A stretch of DNA of 64,000 nt from NCBI RefSeq assembly GCF_000350225.1, contig NW_005179303.1, positions 1-64,000 of the forward strand, read 5' to 3'. Below are positions 1 through 8,835 of this stretch, one piece after another; position 1 is the first letter of the stretch; every line of letters begins with the position of its first letter. The position numbers and the translations under genes were made by a program. Under the pieces are notes generated by a model. It was given only the letters and a program-made list of their open reading frames with translations, was not told the DNA's origin and did no database searches. This DNA is from Chondrus crispus (lineage: Eukaryota; Rhodophyta; Florideophyceae; Gigartinales; Gigartinaceae).

Positions 1-12
1 TATGACACGTAT

Positions 13-1635
13 ATGGAGACCATCACATGCCTCCAGAACTGCAGCTTCAGCCCGCATGATGCCCGCGGCATGATAACATACGATTCAGATTTGTTGAGTA
101 CCTTGGAAGCAAGGAAACATTTTCAGGAGGTAGATCGCAAGAGGCTGAGTATGTCTTTGATGAACTTGGATATAACTCGGCAGTTTGCCGCAAGCATTTG
201 CAAGGAGCTGGGGATCCGGGATACGTTTGACGAAAAAGTACTCATGGCGGGGGCGTTGTGCCTAGAAAGTGAAGCCAGTACGCAACAAGTCGAGTACGCC
301 GAAACCATGTTTTTTGAAGAGGATGGGAGAGCAGACGAAGACGCGGAATGGCGACATACATTCAGTCACCACATGGCGTACTCTATCCACCATGCGGACA
401 GAAACGACAGAAACGTCGCCGTATCGATTGGGAAATTTGAAAGGGATGGAGAAAGCGTAGGCAGGAGGCACGCAGATTGTGAACAAGATTATGTGTTTGT
501 GCATATATCAGACGTAACGAGATACATCGGTCATGACCTGAACAGTCTTCTGCTGAGCGGAGCGATGGAGAGAGGGCGGACGCACTTCTTGCCAACGGGA
601 AACATGACGATGCTCCCAAAAGCTATTGCGAGAATGGCGAGTCTGGCAGGGTGGCGGGGAAGCTGCACCCTCACGGTACGTTTCCCAATTTCGAATGGCA
701 TGATCAACGATTCGGATTATCACATATGCTTATCTCGCATCTCAAAGCCGAAGATACTGTCGTACGTGGAGGCTGAAGAGCAGATACAATCAGAGGAGAT
801 GAACGATTTGAAGCGTATCTATAACCTGGTGAACCAAACATTTCCTCAGGCCGTGGAAGAAGAAGAATACGTTGACTATCACGAGTTGAACGTTGATGCA
901 CAAGAACACATGGGGATATCTGTGTCGCCTCGGGTGCGCACCAAAAGGGCGTCCGTACTGATTTCGTCGATGGAAAAGGCGGCAAACATCGCCTGCGCTA
1001 GGTACGCCGAAGACAGAGGCGTGCCCATGTGCTTTTTGAACCAAATGGCACCCGATGACGTGAATAGTGTTCCAAGTTTTGTGTTCTGTGCAGAGATCCT
1101 CCCTCACCACGTCCAGGATGAAGAAGCCTGTGCTTTGATTACCTCTCCAGTCCATCGTGGGCCAGATCTGATCAACCACATACAGCTGAAAGCACAGCTA
1201 CGGAAGGATGCACAGCGACGAACACGCAGATATCTTACAAGAGAGAAAATCATGGAGGAGATTGAGAACAACAACTTCACACTCAAATACCACCGTGGCA
1301 TACAGATGGAAGACAGAATCACGCAGTATTATACGCACAAGTTTCTGAAGGGCCAAACTCAAAAGACGCTAGTGGGGACGATGTTGGGGTACCCCTCGGA
1401 CGTAACAGATTTGAATCCAGACACAACGCGCATCAACGATATGCAGGCATCTGGATGCCGTTCCTTCCAGAAATGCCTCGTGCAATTAGATAGCAGTGGA
1501 ATTCGCATTTTCGTGATGCTTCCGTGTGGAATCGCAGCAGGATCGAAACTGAATCTGTCGTTGTCCTGGATTTGCCCAGACAGTATGCGTCATGATGCAT
1601 TTGCTACACAAATGGCAATGGATGTTACCGGATAA
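13..1635 (+). CDS. RNB-domain protein (RNase II/R family), probably catalytically dead
   Basis: The 540-aa intronless frame aligns by eye with the RNB exoribonuclease domain, a 3'-5' RNA hydrolase. Residues near 165-200 match the VHIADVTxY...RG...LP...MLP block, residues 325-355 match the ANExxAxxLxERGxP block, and residues 377-385 (TSPVHRGPD) match the RNA-binding TSPxRRYxDL block. The catalytic loop lies at residues 124-136, SIHHADRNDRNVA, where active enzymes have SIDxAxTxDxDDA. Against E. coli RNase II numbering, D201 is H126, D207 is kept as D132, D209 is N134 and D210 is V135. The first Arg of the TSPIRRY block is His381. The last 100 residues could be a diverged S1 domain but this is weak. 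Start is the first ATG; the promoter lies outside the window. The family call is fairly sure; loss of activity is inferred. Confidence 0.72.
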   Translation: METITCLQNCSFSPHDARGMITYDSDLLSTLEARKHFQEVDRKRLSMSLMNLDITRQFAASICKELGIRDTFDEKVLMAGALCLESEASTQQVEYAETMFFEEDGRADEDAEWRHTFSHHMAYSIHHADRNDRNVAVSIGKFERDGESVGRRHADCEQDYVFVHISDVTRYIGHDLNSLLLSGAMERGRTHFLPTGNMTMLPKAIARMASLAGWRGSCTLTVRFPISNGMINDSDYHICLSRISKPKILSYVEAEEQIQSEEMNDLKRIYNLVNQTFPQAVEEEEYVDYHELNVDAQEHMGISVSPRVRTKRASVLISSMEKAANIACARYAEDRGVPMCFLNQMAPDDVNSVPSFVFCAEILPHHVQDEEACALITSPVHRGPDLINHIQLKAQLRKDAQRRTRRYLTREKIMEEIENNNFTLKYHRGIQMEDRITQYYTHKFLKGQTQKTLVGTMLGYPSDVTDLNPDTTRINDMQASGCRSFQKCLVQLDSSGIRIFVMLPCGIAAGSKLNLSLSWICPDSMRHDAFATQMAMDVTG

Positions 1636-1893
1636 CCACGCGATGCAAGCCGAGGCCCAGTCTTTGGGCAGAAGTGGAAAAGTAATATACGCACAGGGTA
1701 GAACCAAGTTTTCACAGATAATTAGGAGATATTCCCTTTTATAATATAGAGTAAGGCATATTCCCTATACCCAAACGACATTACAAATTACGATGAAGTA
1801 CTGTGGGAATGGAAAAAGCAATTAGCACATCACCAAGTACTAAAGAATATTACAATTAGCAGCAATAGTCCTGTTACGCAAAAGTAATACTAA
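1636..1893. other. AT-rich intergenic stretch, no gene seen
   Basis: No supported coding sequence. A TATA-like string (ttttataatatagag) near 1,737 recurs near 5,936, in both cases shortly before or after the AT-rich end module. Confidence 0.5.
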
Positions 1894-2010
1894 TTCACCC
1901 GGAGCCCCATTTTTATAAAAAGAAACATTTGGAAAACATTAGTGTAATTTGAAATATTCAAATGGAATTTGCAATTTTTTAAATTAATGTAATTTCAAAC
2001 AAATGCGATT
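1894..2010 (+). repeat. AT-rich end module, copy 1
   Basis: First of five copies of an approximately 115-bp sequence. It begins ttcaccc-gagcccca, runs through AT-rich DNA (taatttgaaatattcaaatg) and ends atttcaaacaaatg-gatt. This copy is diverged from copies at 5,175, 18,765, 37,240 and 55,673. It is followed at once by gattagc/gggattag repeats, as are most other copies. Confidence 0.75.
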
Positions 2011-2035
2011 AGCAGAAAAGTGGGATTAGCCCATC

Positions 2036-2572
2036 GTGGGATTAGCAGGGATTAGGGCGAATCCCGCGAATCCCGTGAAACCCATAACTAAGAAGTATAC
2101 AAGCGCGAATCCCGTGAAACCCATAACTAAGAAGTATACAAGTTTAAAAGCAGAGCAGTATAGAAGTACGAAAGCAGAGAAGTATAGAAGAATGGAAGTT
2201 TAGAAGTATAAGAGTATGATAGTATAGAAGAATAAGAAGTATAAAAGTATAGAAGTTTAGAAGCAGAGAAGCAGAGAAGTTGAAGCACAGAGGCAGAGGC
2301 GTTTGAATGCAGAGAATTATGGAAGTATAGAAGTTTAAAAGCAGAGCGGTATAGAAGTATAGAAGCAGAATTTTAAAAGCAGAGCGGGATAGTTGTATAT
2401 AAGTTTAGAACAGGGAAGTATGGAAGAATAGAATTTTAAAAGCAGAGAAGTTCAGAAGTGTAAAAGTATAGAAGGATAGAAGTTTAAAAGGAAGTACGAC
2501 CACGGTAGAGTACTGTACGGAGGGGGGAGGGGGGCGCAGTAGAAATAAAAAATGCGTGGGCATTAGCAACGC
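2036..2572 (+). repeat. A/G-rich minisatellite and shared flank
   Basis: Degenerate short units based on agtatagaag and tttaaaagcagag, with a short gattagc/gaatcccg stretch at the left. The last 70 bp (from about 2,503, with tactgtacggagggggg) match 14,455 and 51,192 and end abruptly near 2,572. A very similar minisatellite lies at 14,205-14,455. Confidence 0.75.
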
Positions 2573-2639
2573 TGACCTAGAATACCGTTTTTTGGTTAAA
2601 TTGTTGTACAGCTGGTTGGCAGCCGCGGAAAAGACAGCC

Positions 2640-3065
2640 ATGAACCTTCTTCTGGCGGTGCATCCCGACGGTAGACACTCCACGCCCGTTTTGGAAGAGG
2701 CCATTCAAGATGATCTTCCGCCGATAAACGAGGTGTTCTCTGCGGAAGCGAGGGACGCTTTTAACTACCTTCGCCGCGTGACCGACATGTACAACTGCTT
2801 TGAAATGCCAGAATTGGTACTTGCGGAAATTGACGTCTCCTTTCGACAAAACGGAGAGTACAACGAAATCATTTGGATGGCGACCGCACTGTACACTTTT
2901 GGCAGTGGTGAGATCAATAGGATGCTTGGCTTCTACGAAGAAATTTATGGAGAAGATGTAGGAGTATGTGGCGAAGACAGTGATCAGAGCATGGAGATGG
3001 ATGATATAGATGACGAAGAATTGGATGAAATGCTAGAGCCAGCTACTCCAGAAACGCACTACTAA
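2640..3065 (+). CDS. small acidic protein, not recognised
   Basis: First ATG in an open frame that begins just after the repeat boundary; gives about 141 residues. The start reads MNLLLAVHPDGRHS. The middle looks like an ordinary alpha-helical soluble protein (RDAFNYLRRVTDMYNCFEMP). The C-terminal 40 residues are strongly acidic, with repeated DD/EE/M and an ending PATPETHY. No family recognised. It sits directly downstream of a minisatellite, as several other ORFs here do. The frame is also open upstream to 2,556 without an ATG, so an upstream exon or truncation by the repeat is possible. Confidence 0.45.
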   Translation: MNLLLAVHPDGRHSTPVLEEAIQDDLPPINEVFSAEARDAFNYLRRVTDMYNCFEMPELVLAEIDVSFRQNGEYNEIIWMATALYTFGSGEINRMLGFYEEIYGEDVGVCGEDSDQSMEMDDIDDEELDEMLEPATPETHY

Positions 3066-3356
3066 TCAGTCTGTTGCGAATAAACACGATCTGGCTCATT
3101 GCTTCTCACTGTTTATTTTTCATACGTTCTAGCTGCTTGCGCTCTACCCCTCCATCCTTCGCTTTTTTTTGGTCTGGCGGTTGGTTGCTCCTGGTGCGGG
3201 ATGCAGTACAGTTCTTCTTTTTCTAGATGTAAGGGGCAGTAAAAGTGGACGAGTGCCTGTGTGCCTGCATGCAATACCTACCATTGAGTCCATAGTCTAA
3301 AGTACCGATCTTACTTCAATTGGTCTACATGTTTCGAGCAGCAGAGGGGGCTGCCC

Positions 3357-4910
3357 CTAAGAAGTGTAAACGCCCGCTATGAGAGGTGTTAGCACTAGGT
3401 CCTTCCTAAGCGAGAGACCTGGACCAGTGTATTCCGTCATCCATGAGACTCCGTCTCTGCTGGTAACGCTAAAGTACTTGTCGTTTGAGTACAAATAAAG
3501 CAAGCCGGTTCCGGTGTCGTGCAACTGACCGCGCATCCATGGGCCCGTAGGCAACGGCTTGGTGATTTCAAAGACTCCTGTCATCTCCTCCATGCAAAGA
3601 AAGTTGACGGTGCCTCGGAAAAACTGGAACGAAGAGGCGTAAACCGGGATAAAAGCTAGGAGAGCGTCGAGGGGAAGTCTGAGATACGTGGCAAGACTTT
3701 GAATGTCGCACTGAACGATTCCGCCTGGCTTGTCGATGAAACCAAACATTTTGCCTCCATGCCGCTCCACAGACTGCTTTGCTTTAAGCAGACGTGACAA
3801 TATGCGATCGAAGGATGGAACAACCTCTTTTGAACAGGTACGGAAGAACCCACCTCGAAGACGATCCAACACACCAGCAGGGTAGTCTTGATCGTTGACG
3901 TGCAGGACCAAGTGAGTACCGCGCATAACCCAAGCTCCTTGAAACATGTCATATTGCTGTACTACCTCATCATCAACGTAGATGGGCCAAGACTGAAATC
4001 TGACTCCTGCTGGATCCCGAAAAGAATCCGTTGGGATGTCATGAAAAGGAAGGGGGGAGATCTGGTTTCCAGGAGACGGAGACCAATTCGTTGACCAGTA
4101 GAAGAAGTGGCCACTGTGAAGTCTTGCGAGGGCAACATTGCGGCCACGTTCAGTTGCTCTCCAAGTCTGCGGGAAGGGAGAGGAGATGTAGAGATCCCCC
4201 TTGTCGACGCCACCGGGCCCTAGAAGCGGGGCGTGAGGTTTGTACTGCACGTACTTTGCGTGCGGATTGGGAGCGAGGGAGCGAGGTTGGTGGCGAGGGA
4301 GGTCCTTTTCTCCATGGTCACCTCCCAAGTAGACCACGTGGCCATCGGGAAGAAGCTCGGATAGCTCACCTGCTTTCTTGACGTTAATGCACGAAACGCG
4401 CCTGTTGGGAGGGTCAGCGGGGGCGGCGGGAAGAGTGTTGTCGTAGAGGAGGTTTCCTTTTAGCTTAGATGAGTGCCTGTAGTAATAAGGACACCAGTTG
4501 TCTGCCTCGACCTCGGGCAAATCGCCGAACTTGGACCTTGATATGTCGGTCTTGATGTAGGCGTTCGCGCAATCAAACTTTCCGTCCAGACGAAAGCCCT
4601 TGTCATCGAGAGCCCCGGTAAACGCTTTATATAACTTGATGACGGCAGCGGAAAGAATGATATGACCACTTGGCGTGAATACACGGTCATCGGTGGTGAG
4701 GTCGGAAAGCTTGCGCAATTGGTATTTCCTGCTGGTGCCATGATAGATCCAGACGTTCTTGCCTTCAACCTTGAGGCTGGGATTGCCTTCGTCTAGATGC
4801 AGAGAGGTACTGGAGCTGTCCAAGTCGTCTGCGTGGCCGCCGGAGAACATGGTGTCGATTTGATCATGAGCGGCCTGGCGCGTTGCAGCGTGGCTTGCGT
4901 ACCTGGGCAT
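3357..4910 (-). CDS. 517-aa protein, not recognised
   Basis: Long intronless frame with balanced amino-acid use, starting MPRYASHAATRQAAHDQ at an ATG and preceded by a good TATA box about 133 bp upstream. No signal peptide or membrane segment is evident. Tyr-, Trp- and Pro-rich stretches occur mid-protein (residues about 125-330, for example WCPYYYRHSS and HSGHFFYWSTNW), and the C-terminal third has alternating hydrophobic/polar residues like a beta-rich fold. I do not recognise a family and assign no function. The promoter, length and lack of lesions make it one of the better-supported intact genes here. Confidence 0.7.
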   Translation of the reverse strand: MPRYASHAATRQAAHDQIDTMFSGGHADDLDSSSTSLHLDEGNPSLKVEGKNVWIYHGTSRKYQLRKLSDLTTDDRVFTPSGHIILSAAVIKLYKAFTGALDDKGFRLDGKFDCANAYIKTDISRSKFGDLPEVEADNWCPYYYRHSSKLKGNLLYDNTLPAAPADPPNRRVSCINVKKAGELSELLPDGHVVYLGGDHGEKDLPRHQPRSLAPNPHAKYVQYKPHAPLLGPGGVDKGDLYISSPFPQTWRATERGRNVALARLHSGHFFYWSTNWSPSPGNQISPLPFHDIPTDSFRDPAGVRFQSWPIYVDDEVVQQYDMFQGAWVMRGTHLVLHVNDQDYPAGVLDRLRGGFFRTCSKEVVPSFDRILSRLLKAKQSVERHGGKMFGFIDKPGGIVQCDIQSLATYLRLPLDALLAFIPVYASSFQFFRGTVNFLCMEEMTGVFEITKPLPTGPWMRGQLHDTGTGLLYLYSNDKYFSVTSRDGVSWMTEYTGPGLSLRKDLVLTPLIAGVYTS

Positions 4911-5042
4911 GTTAAGACTTGAGGATACAAAGCGAGGGGTGAGGACTGAGGCGAAGCGAGGAGAACGAGCAGAGGCGGAAAAAGCATGAGGATATTGGGA
5001 GGGCTCGAAGGGGCAACTTTGAGATCAGCGAGGAGGGGTATC

Positions 5043-5050
5043 TATTTATA
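5043..5050 (-). promoter_or_regulatory. TATA box for the 517-aa gene
   Basis: On the minus strand the sequence is ctctataaatagata, a consensus TATAAATA. It lies about 133 bp before the ATG at 4,910, so transcription would begin near 5,015 with a leader of about 105 nt. Confidence 0.6.
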
Positions 5051-5174
5051 GAGCCCAGAGCCATGAAGAGTTTAGGTAAAAATGACACGTGGAGCTGAAG
5101 TTGAGGTATCCGTGAGAAGCTAAGGCATAATGACAGTGTACAATAAACAATTACAGCACACAGCACCAAACGAC

Positions 5175-5290
5175 TTCACCCCGAGCCCCATTTAAAAAAA
5201 TCCATATTTAGAAAACATTAATTTAATTTCAAATATTAAAATGTAATTGCACAAATTAATTAATTAACGCAATTTCAAACAAATGGGATT
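5175..5290 (+). repeat. AT-rich end module, copy 2
   Basis: Close to the copies at 37,240 and 55,673. The similarity extends about 70 bp further left (gtgagaagc, gacagtgtac, acagcacaca). It is followed directly by the 505-bp repeat. Confidence 0.85.
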
Positions 5291-5295
5291 CGTAT

Positions 5296-5800
5296 CTATA
5301 CCCATGTCCGAACAGATGCGCGTTCAGGTGGGCTGAAATTAAGCGCAAATTTACTTCGGTCTGACGGAGTGCGCATTGGCTAGAAAAAATTCTGGAAAAA
5401 TTTCAATGCGCACAGGGCCAAATTTGATTATTTTATCATACCGGATGGACGTCGAAAATTGCCAACATGCATCCGACCGCAACCGTTGGCCGGATGGACG
5501 TCATCCTCGCTGTCATGTCGCGTCATTGATCCCGTTCGTCGCTGTCACGATATCATTCGCGGTTCCCCTATTCACGCCCCTGAATCCCGACGCGCATCTA
5601 CTGGCTGGCGCTCCTCGTAACGCGCGTCTATTGGTTCACTACTGATCTCACTTACTCTGTCCGTTCCACTCCTTCCCCCGCCCTGAATGACCACATACTG
5701 TATGAGACAATCTCATCCGCACGTTCTCTGGAACCACACCGCTCCCCTTCCGTACTCCTGTTGCCCCTCCTCCAACGCGCCCGCCCTCTTACGACTATTC
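5296..5800 (+). repeat. 505-bp repeat unit, single copy
   Basis: Near-identical to the three tandem units at 37,478-38,992. It begins ctatacccatgtccgaacag and ends gccctcttacgactat. An 89-codon open frame without its own ATG at the left edge is kept in all four copies. Because the copies are nearly identical, this says little about coding. Confidence 0.9.
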
Positions 5801-6350
5801 CTGTCCGTTTAGGGAATTAGGGGGATTAGGCGGAATCACAGGTTTACGCATATTGATATAAGGATGTAGGGACCATCTATTCCCATGTCCGAACAGAGGG
5901 GGATTAGGGGATTTAGGCAATTAGGGGATATTTCCTTTTATAATATAGAGATTGGGTTATTTCTTTTATATTATATATATTCGGTTATAGTAGTAAGGGA
6001 GTAGGATAGTAGATGAAAGTGGTCGTAGCGGATTAACGGATATAGGGTTGGTGGGATAAGCGGATTAAGAGTTTTTGGGATTAGCGGATATTAGGATATG
6101 TGGATATTGGGATTAGCGGATATTCGGATATACGGAGATTGGGATTAGGAGATATTGGGATTAGAAGATATTGGGATTAGCGAATATTGGGATTAGGAGA
6201 TGTTCGGATTAGCAGATATTAGGTTTAGCGAATATTGGGATTAGGAGATATTCAGATTAGCATATATTCGGATTAGCAGATATTCGGATTAGCGATTATT
6301 GGGATTAGGAGATATTCGGATATTCGTTTTAATGATTATTGGGATTTTAG
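5801..6350 (+). repeat. G-rich TTAGG-like degenerate array
   Basis: Begins with tttagggaattaggggg, passes TATA-like strings (tataatatagag, tatattatatatattcgg) near 5,938-5,982, then runs as degenerate 14-16 bp units of the type ggattagg-agatattc to about 6,350. The same order follows the tandem 505-bp units at 38,993-39,420. Confidence 0.85.
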
Positions 6351-6461
6351 GATATTGCGCTTTTCCGGGATTCGGAATTATTTGGGATTTCTGTTCCATG
6401 TTTTTGGGTTATCATACTTTCTGTACCACCGGGACAATACGGGGCGCGGATTTGGTTATTT

Positions 6462-7242
6462 ATGCGGCGCATTTTTTGCCATCATTCCCCATCATTCCCC
6501 ATCCCTTCCCATCCTCCGCATCACTGTTGCCCCCTTCCCCTTCCCCGTCCCCTTTTTCCCTATCCCTACCCTGGCCCTGCCGTACCTCTTGCTCTGCCCT
6601 CGTCCTTCTGCCGCCGCCGCCACCGCCGCTGCCACCGCCGCTGCCACCGCCGCCGCCGTGACCACCGCCGCTGCCGCCATTCGGCACCGCTGCAGCCGTC
6701 GCCATTTCTCACCGCCGCCGCCGCCATTCCTCACCGCCGGTGCCGCCGTTCCTCCTCACCGCCGTCGCCGCCGTTCCTCTCTGCCGCCGGTGCTGCAGTT
6801 CACAACCGCCGCCGCCGCCATGACCGCCGCAGCTACCGCCGACACCTCTGCCACTGCCTTCACTACCGGGGTTCCGAACCGCCGCCGCTGTTCTCCGCCA
6901 CCGCCGCAGCAGTTCACAACCGCCGCGCGTGCCGCCATCACTGCCGCCGCCACCGCTGCCGCAGCCGCGACCACCGCCGCCGCCGCAGCCCCCGACCGGA
7001 ATGATGCCACTCACGATCCGGACCTGTTCGCCCGGTACATAAGTACTGTGGACATTAGTGGGCAAGTAGCAGAGATTGAAGACGACAGTGACGACGGGTA
7101 TGAAGACTGTGCAGGGGACGGGGACCGGGGCCTGGATGGGGGCCGGGAGTTGAATGGGGGCGGGGAGCTGGATGGGGACGTGGAGCTGGATGGGGACGTC
7201 GACCTGGATGGGGACGTGGACTGGACTTGTGATTTGTCGTGA
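6462..7242 (+). pseudogene. GCC-repeat Ala/Pro/Arg-rich ORF with acidic tail, frameshifted
   Basis: Homologue of the ORF at 39,535-40,347. GCC-rich repeats encode Ala/Pro/Arg tracts, followed by a conserved tail: HDPDLFARYISTVDISGQ, then an Asp/Gly-rich repeat (LDGDVELDGDVD) and WTCDLS. Here the ATG at 6,462 reads a frame that stops at 7,004. The frame of the conserved tail opens from 6,355 without an early ATG; its first in-frame ATG is at 6,820. Slippage in the GCC repeats is the likely cause. The tail motif resembles one in the minus-strand ORF at 61.2-61.7 kb. Function unknown. Confidence 0.5.
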
Positions 7243-8835
7243 GCGATATGGACGAGGAGGCTGGTCACGAAAGTGGTGCGCATCATCCAAGAAGGAGACT
7301 CAAGCTCGGAGAATAGGGGATTAGGGAGATGGGGATGCCATTCGGATGGCGAGTTAGGTTTTTGATTGATTCCTTCGCAGGAATGCGGGTGGACGGCACT
7401 TGGAAATCACGGCAGGCCTGCTCGAAGGCTGCAACTTGAACATGTTCCGGGAAAGTAGCCATTCGGTACAACTAGGGGGAAGGACACAAATCGGTCGACG
7501 TATCCTAATCGGAGACGGAATCTAAGCTGGACAGTCTTCTTCTGAGCGACAATATAATTAATCAACAGGGCGACAGTTTCGAAATGGAACTGGCCCAGCT
7601 CGAAAACAGCATCGTCGCCGCGGTGGATATGGGGCTAGAGGCTGAAGGTTTTGGAATGGATGTTTTTTGGCATTATGTGTACATTCTGATGATCGGAGCA
7701 TCTCAAACTCGTTCTCACCTCTGGTTCCATTTTGAGTCACGTATATGAAATCTTTTCTCATTGTTTAGTGGAGGTCTCGACATACTCATGAGCCGGGGAA
7801 CTCATGGATGCGGACTATTCATTTTGAGCGGCGCTCCGCTGTAATCGTTTCTCGACTGCTAAGCATGGCGAGGTCCTTATACACTTGTCGTAGTCTGCGC
7901 GCGTTGAGCTAGCAGCTGTAGCAGGAAAAGTCGGCCAAGGACGATATGTCTGATGATAACTGAGAGCTGATGCGAAGAATGTTTGTACAACGCGTCGTGT
8001 TCAAACTTCTCTGGAGTTTGTGAGTTGTCACATTCACGGCTTACAAGTATCTCTCACAGACAACGCGTACATAAGAATTCTACTGTGCACCAGCCCCTAT
8101 GCATTCCATTTAGTTTAAGTACATCCGCTCGCAGACGGTACGCGCCACTCCCCTCCTTGAACCACGACCCGTTTTGCACTGTTCGCTATTGCGCACGCTC
8201 CAGCACTCCCCTCCTCGCCCTTCTTCTCCTCGTTGCAGAGGTGGTCGCAATCCCCAGCTCCGCGTGCGTAAAGGCCAGCACAACCGAGAGCGTGACCTGC
8301 ACGTGGTCCTGCGACGAGCGCACAGTCGTGACAGGCCTCACATCGGACGGCAGGGTTGTGAGGTTCAGCACAGAGGCAGACAACATGGAGGAAAACTAAC
8401 TCGGGAGGGCGCATTGCACTTGCCGTGTGGGCAAGAGCTGGCGCGGAGACTGCAAATGGGGCGCGATTGGGGATGTGAGCGCGCGGGTGCTGGAGGCGAA
8501 GGCCCGTGCAGTCAGGGGGAGAGCCGGAGGAAGAACATGGTGGTACGTGTCGCAATAGGGATAGCGAACGAGCGGGGCTTCGAGGAGCGGGAACCGGGAA
8601 GTTGAACAAATACGGCGTAAGGTGAGGCATGAGAAGAGACAAGGGAGGGACGGAGGACGGGTCAATTTGCGGCGTTGTAGAGATACTGTGCTGCAGAGAA
8701 CCCTCCGGAAGGGAATTTCTGGTACTGTAGTGCAATTATGACATTTTGTGGTTATTCACGGCGCATGCCAGTTTTGAATGTGGGGGAGTGGGGCATATAT
8801 CTGCAATTCTAGTGTAATGTACGCCTGGCAGGACC
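7243..8835. other. no supported gene
   Basis: Unique-looking DNA of mixed composition. A frame at 7,983-8,399 contains a hydrophobic stretch (LLALLLLVAEVVA) but has no usable ATG. Opposite-strand frames of similar length are Ser/Pro-rich and unconvincing. Confidence 0.4.

Noticed and set aside
5376-5645. 89-codon frame kept in four 505-bp units
   Set aside because: Copies are nearly identical, so an open frame is expected by descent; there is no ATG at its left end and no domain.
7983-8399. Possible secreted protein with hydrophobic stretch
   Set aside because: No ATG in a usable place, biased composition, and no support from the duplicate or from motifs.
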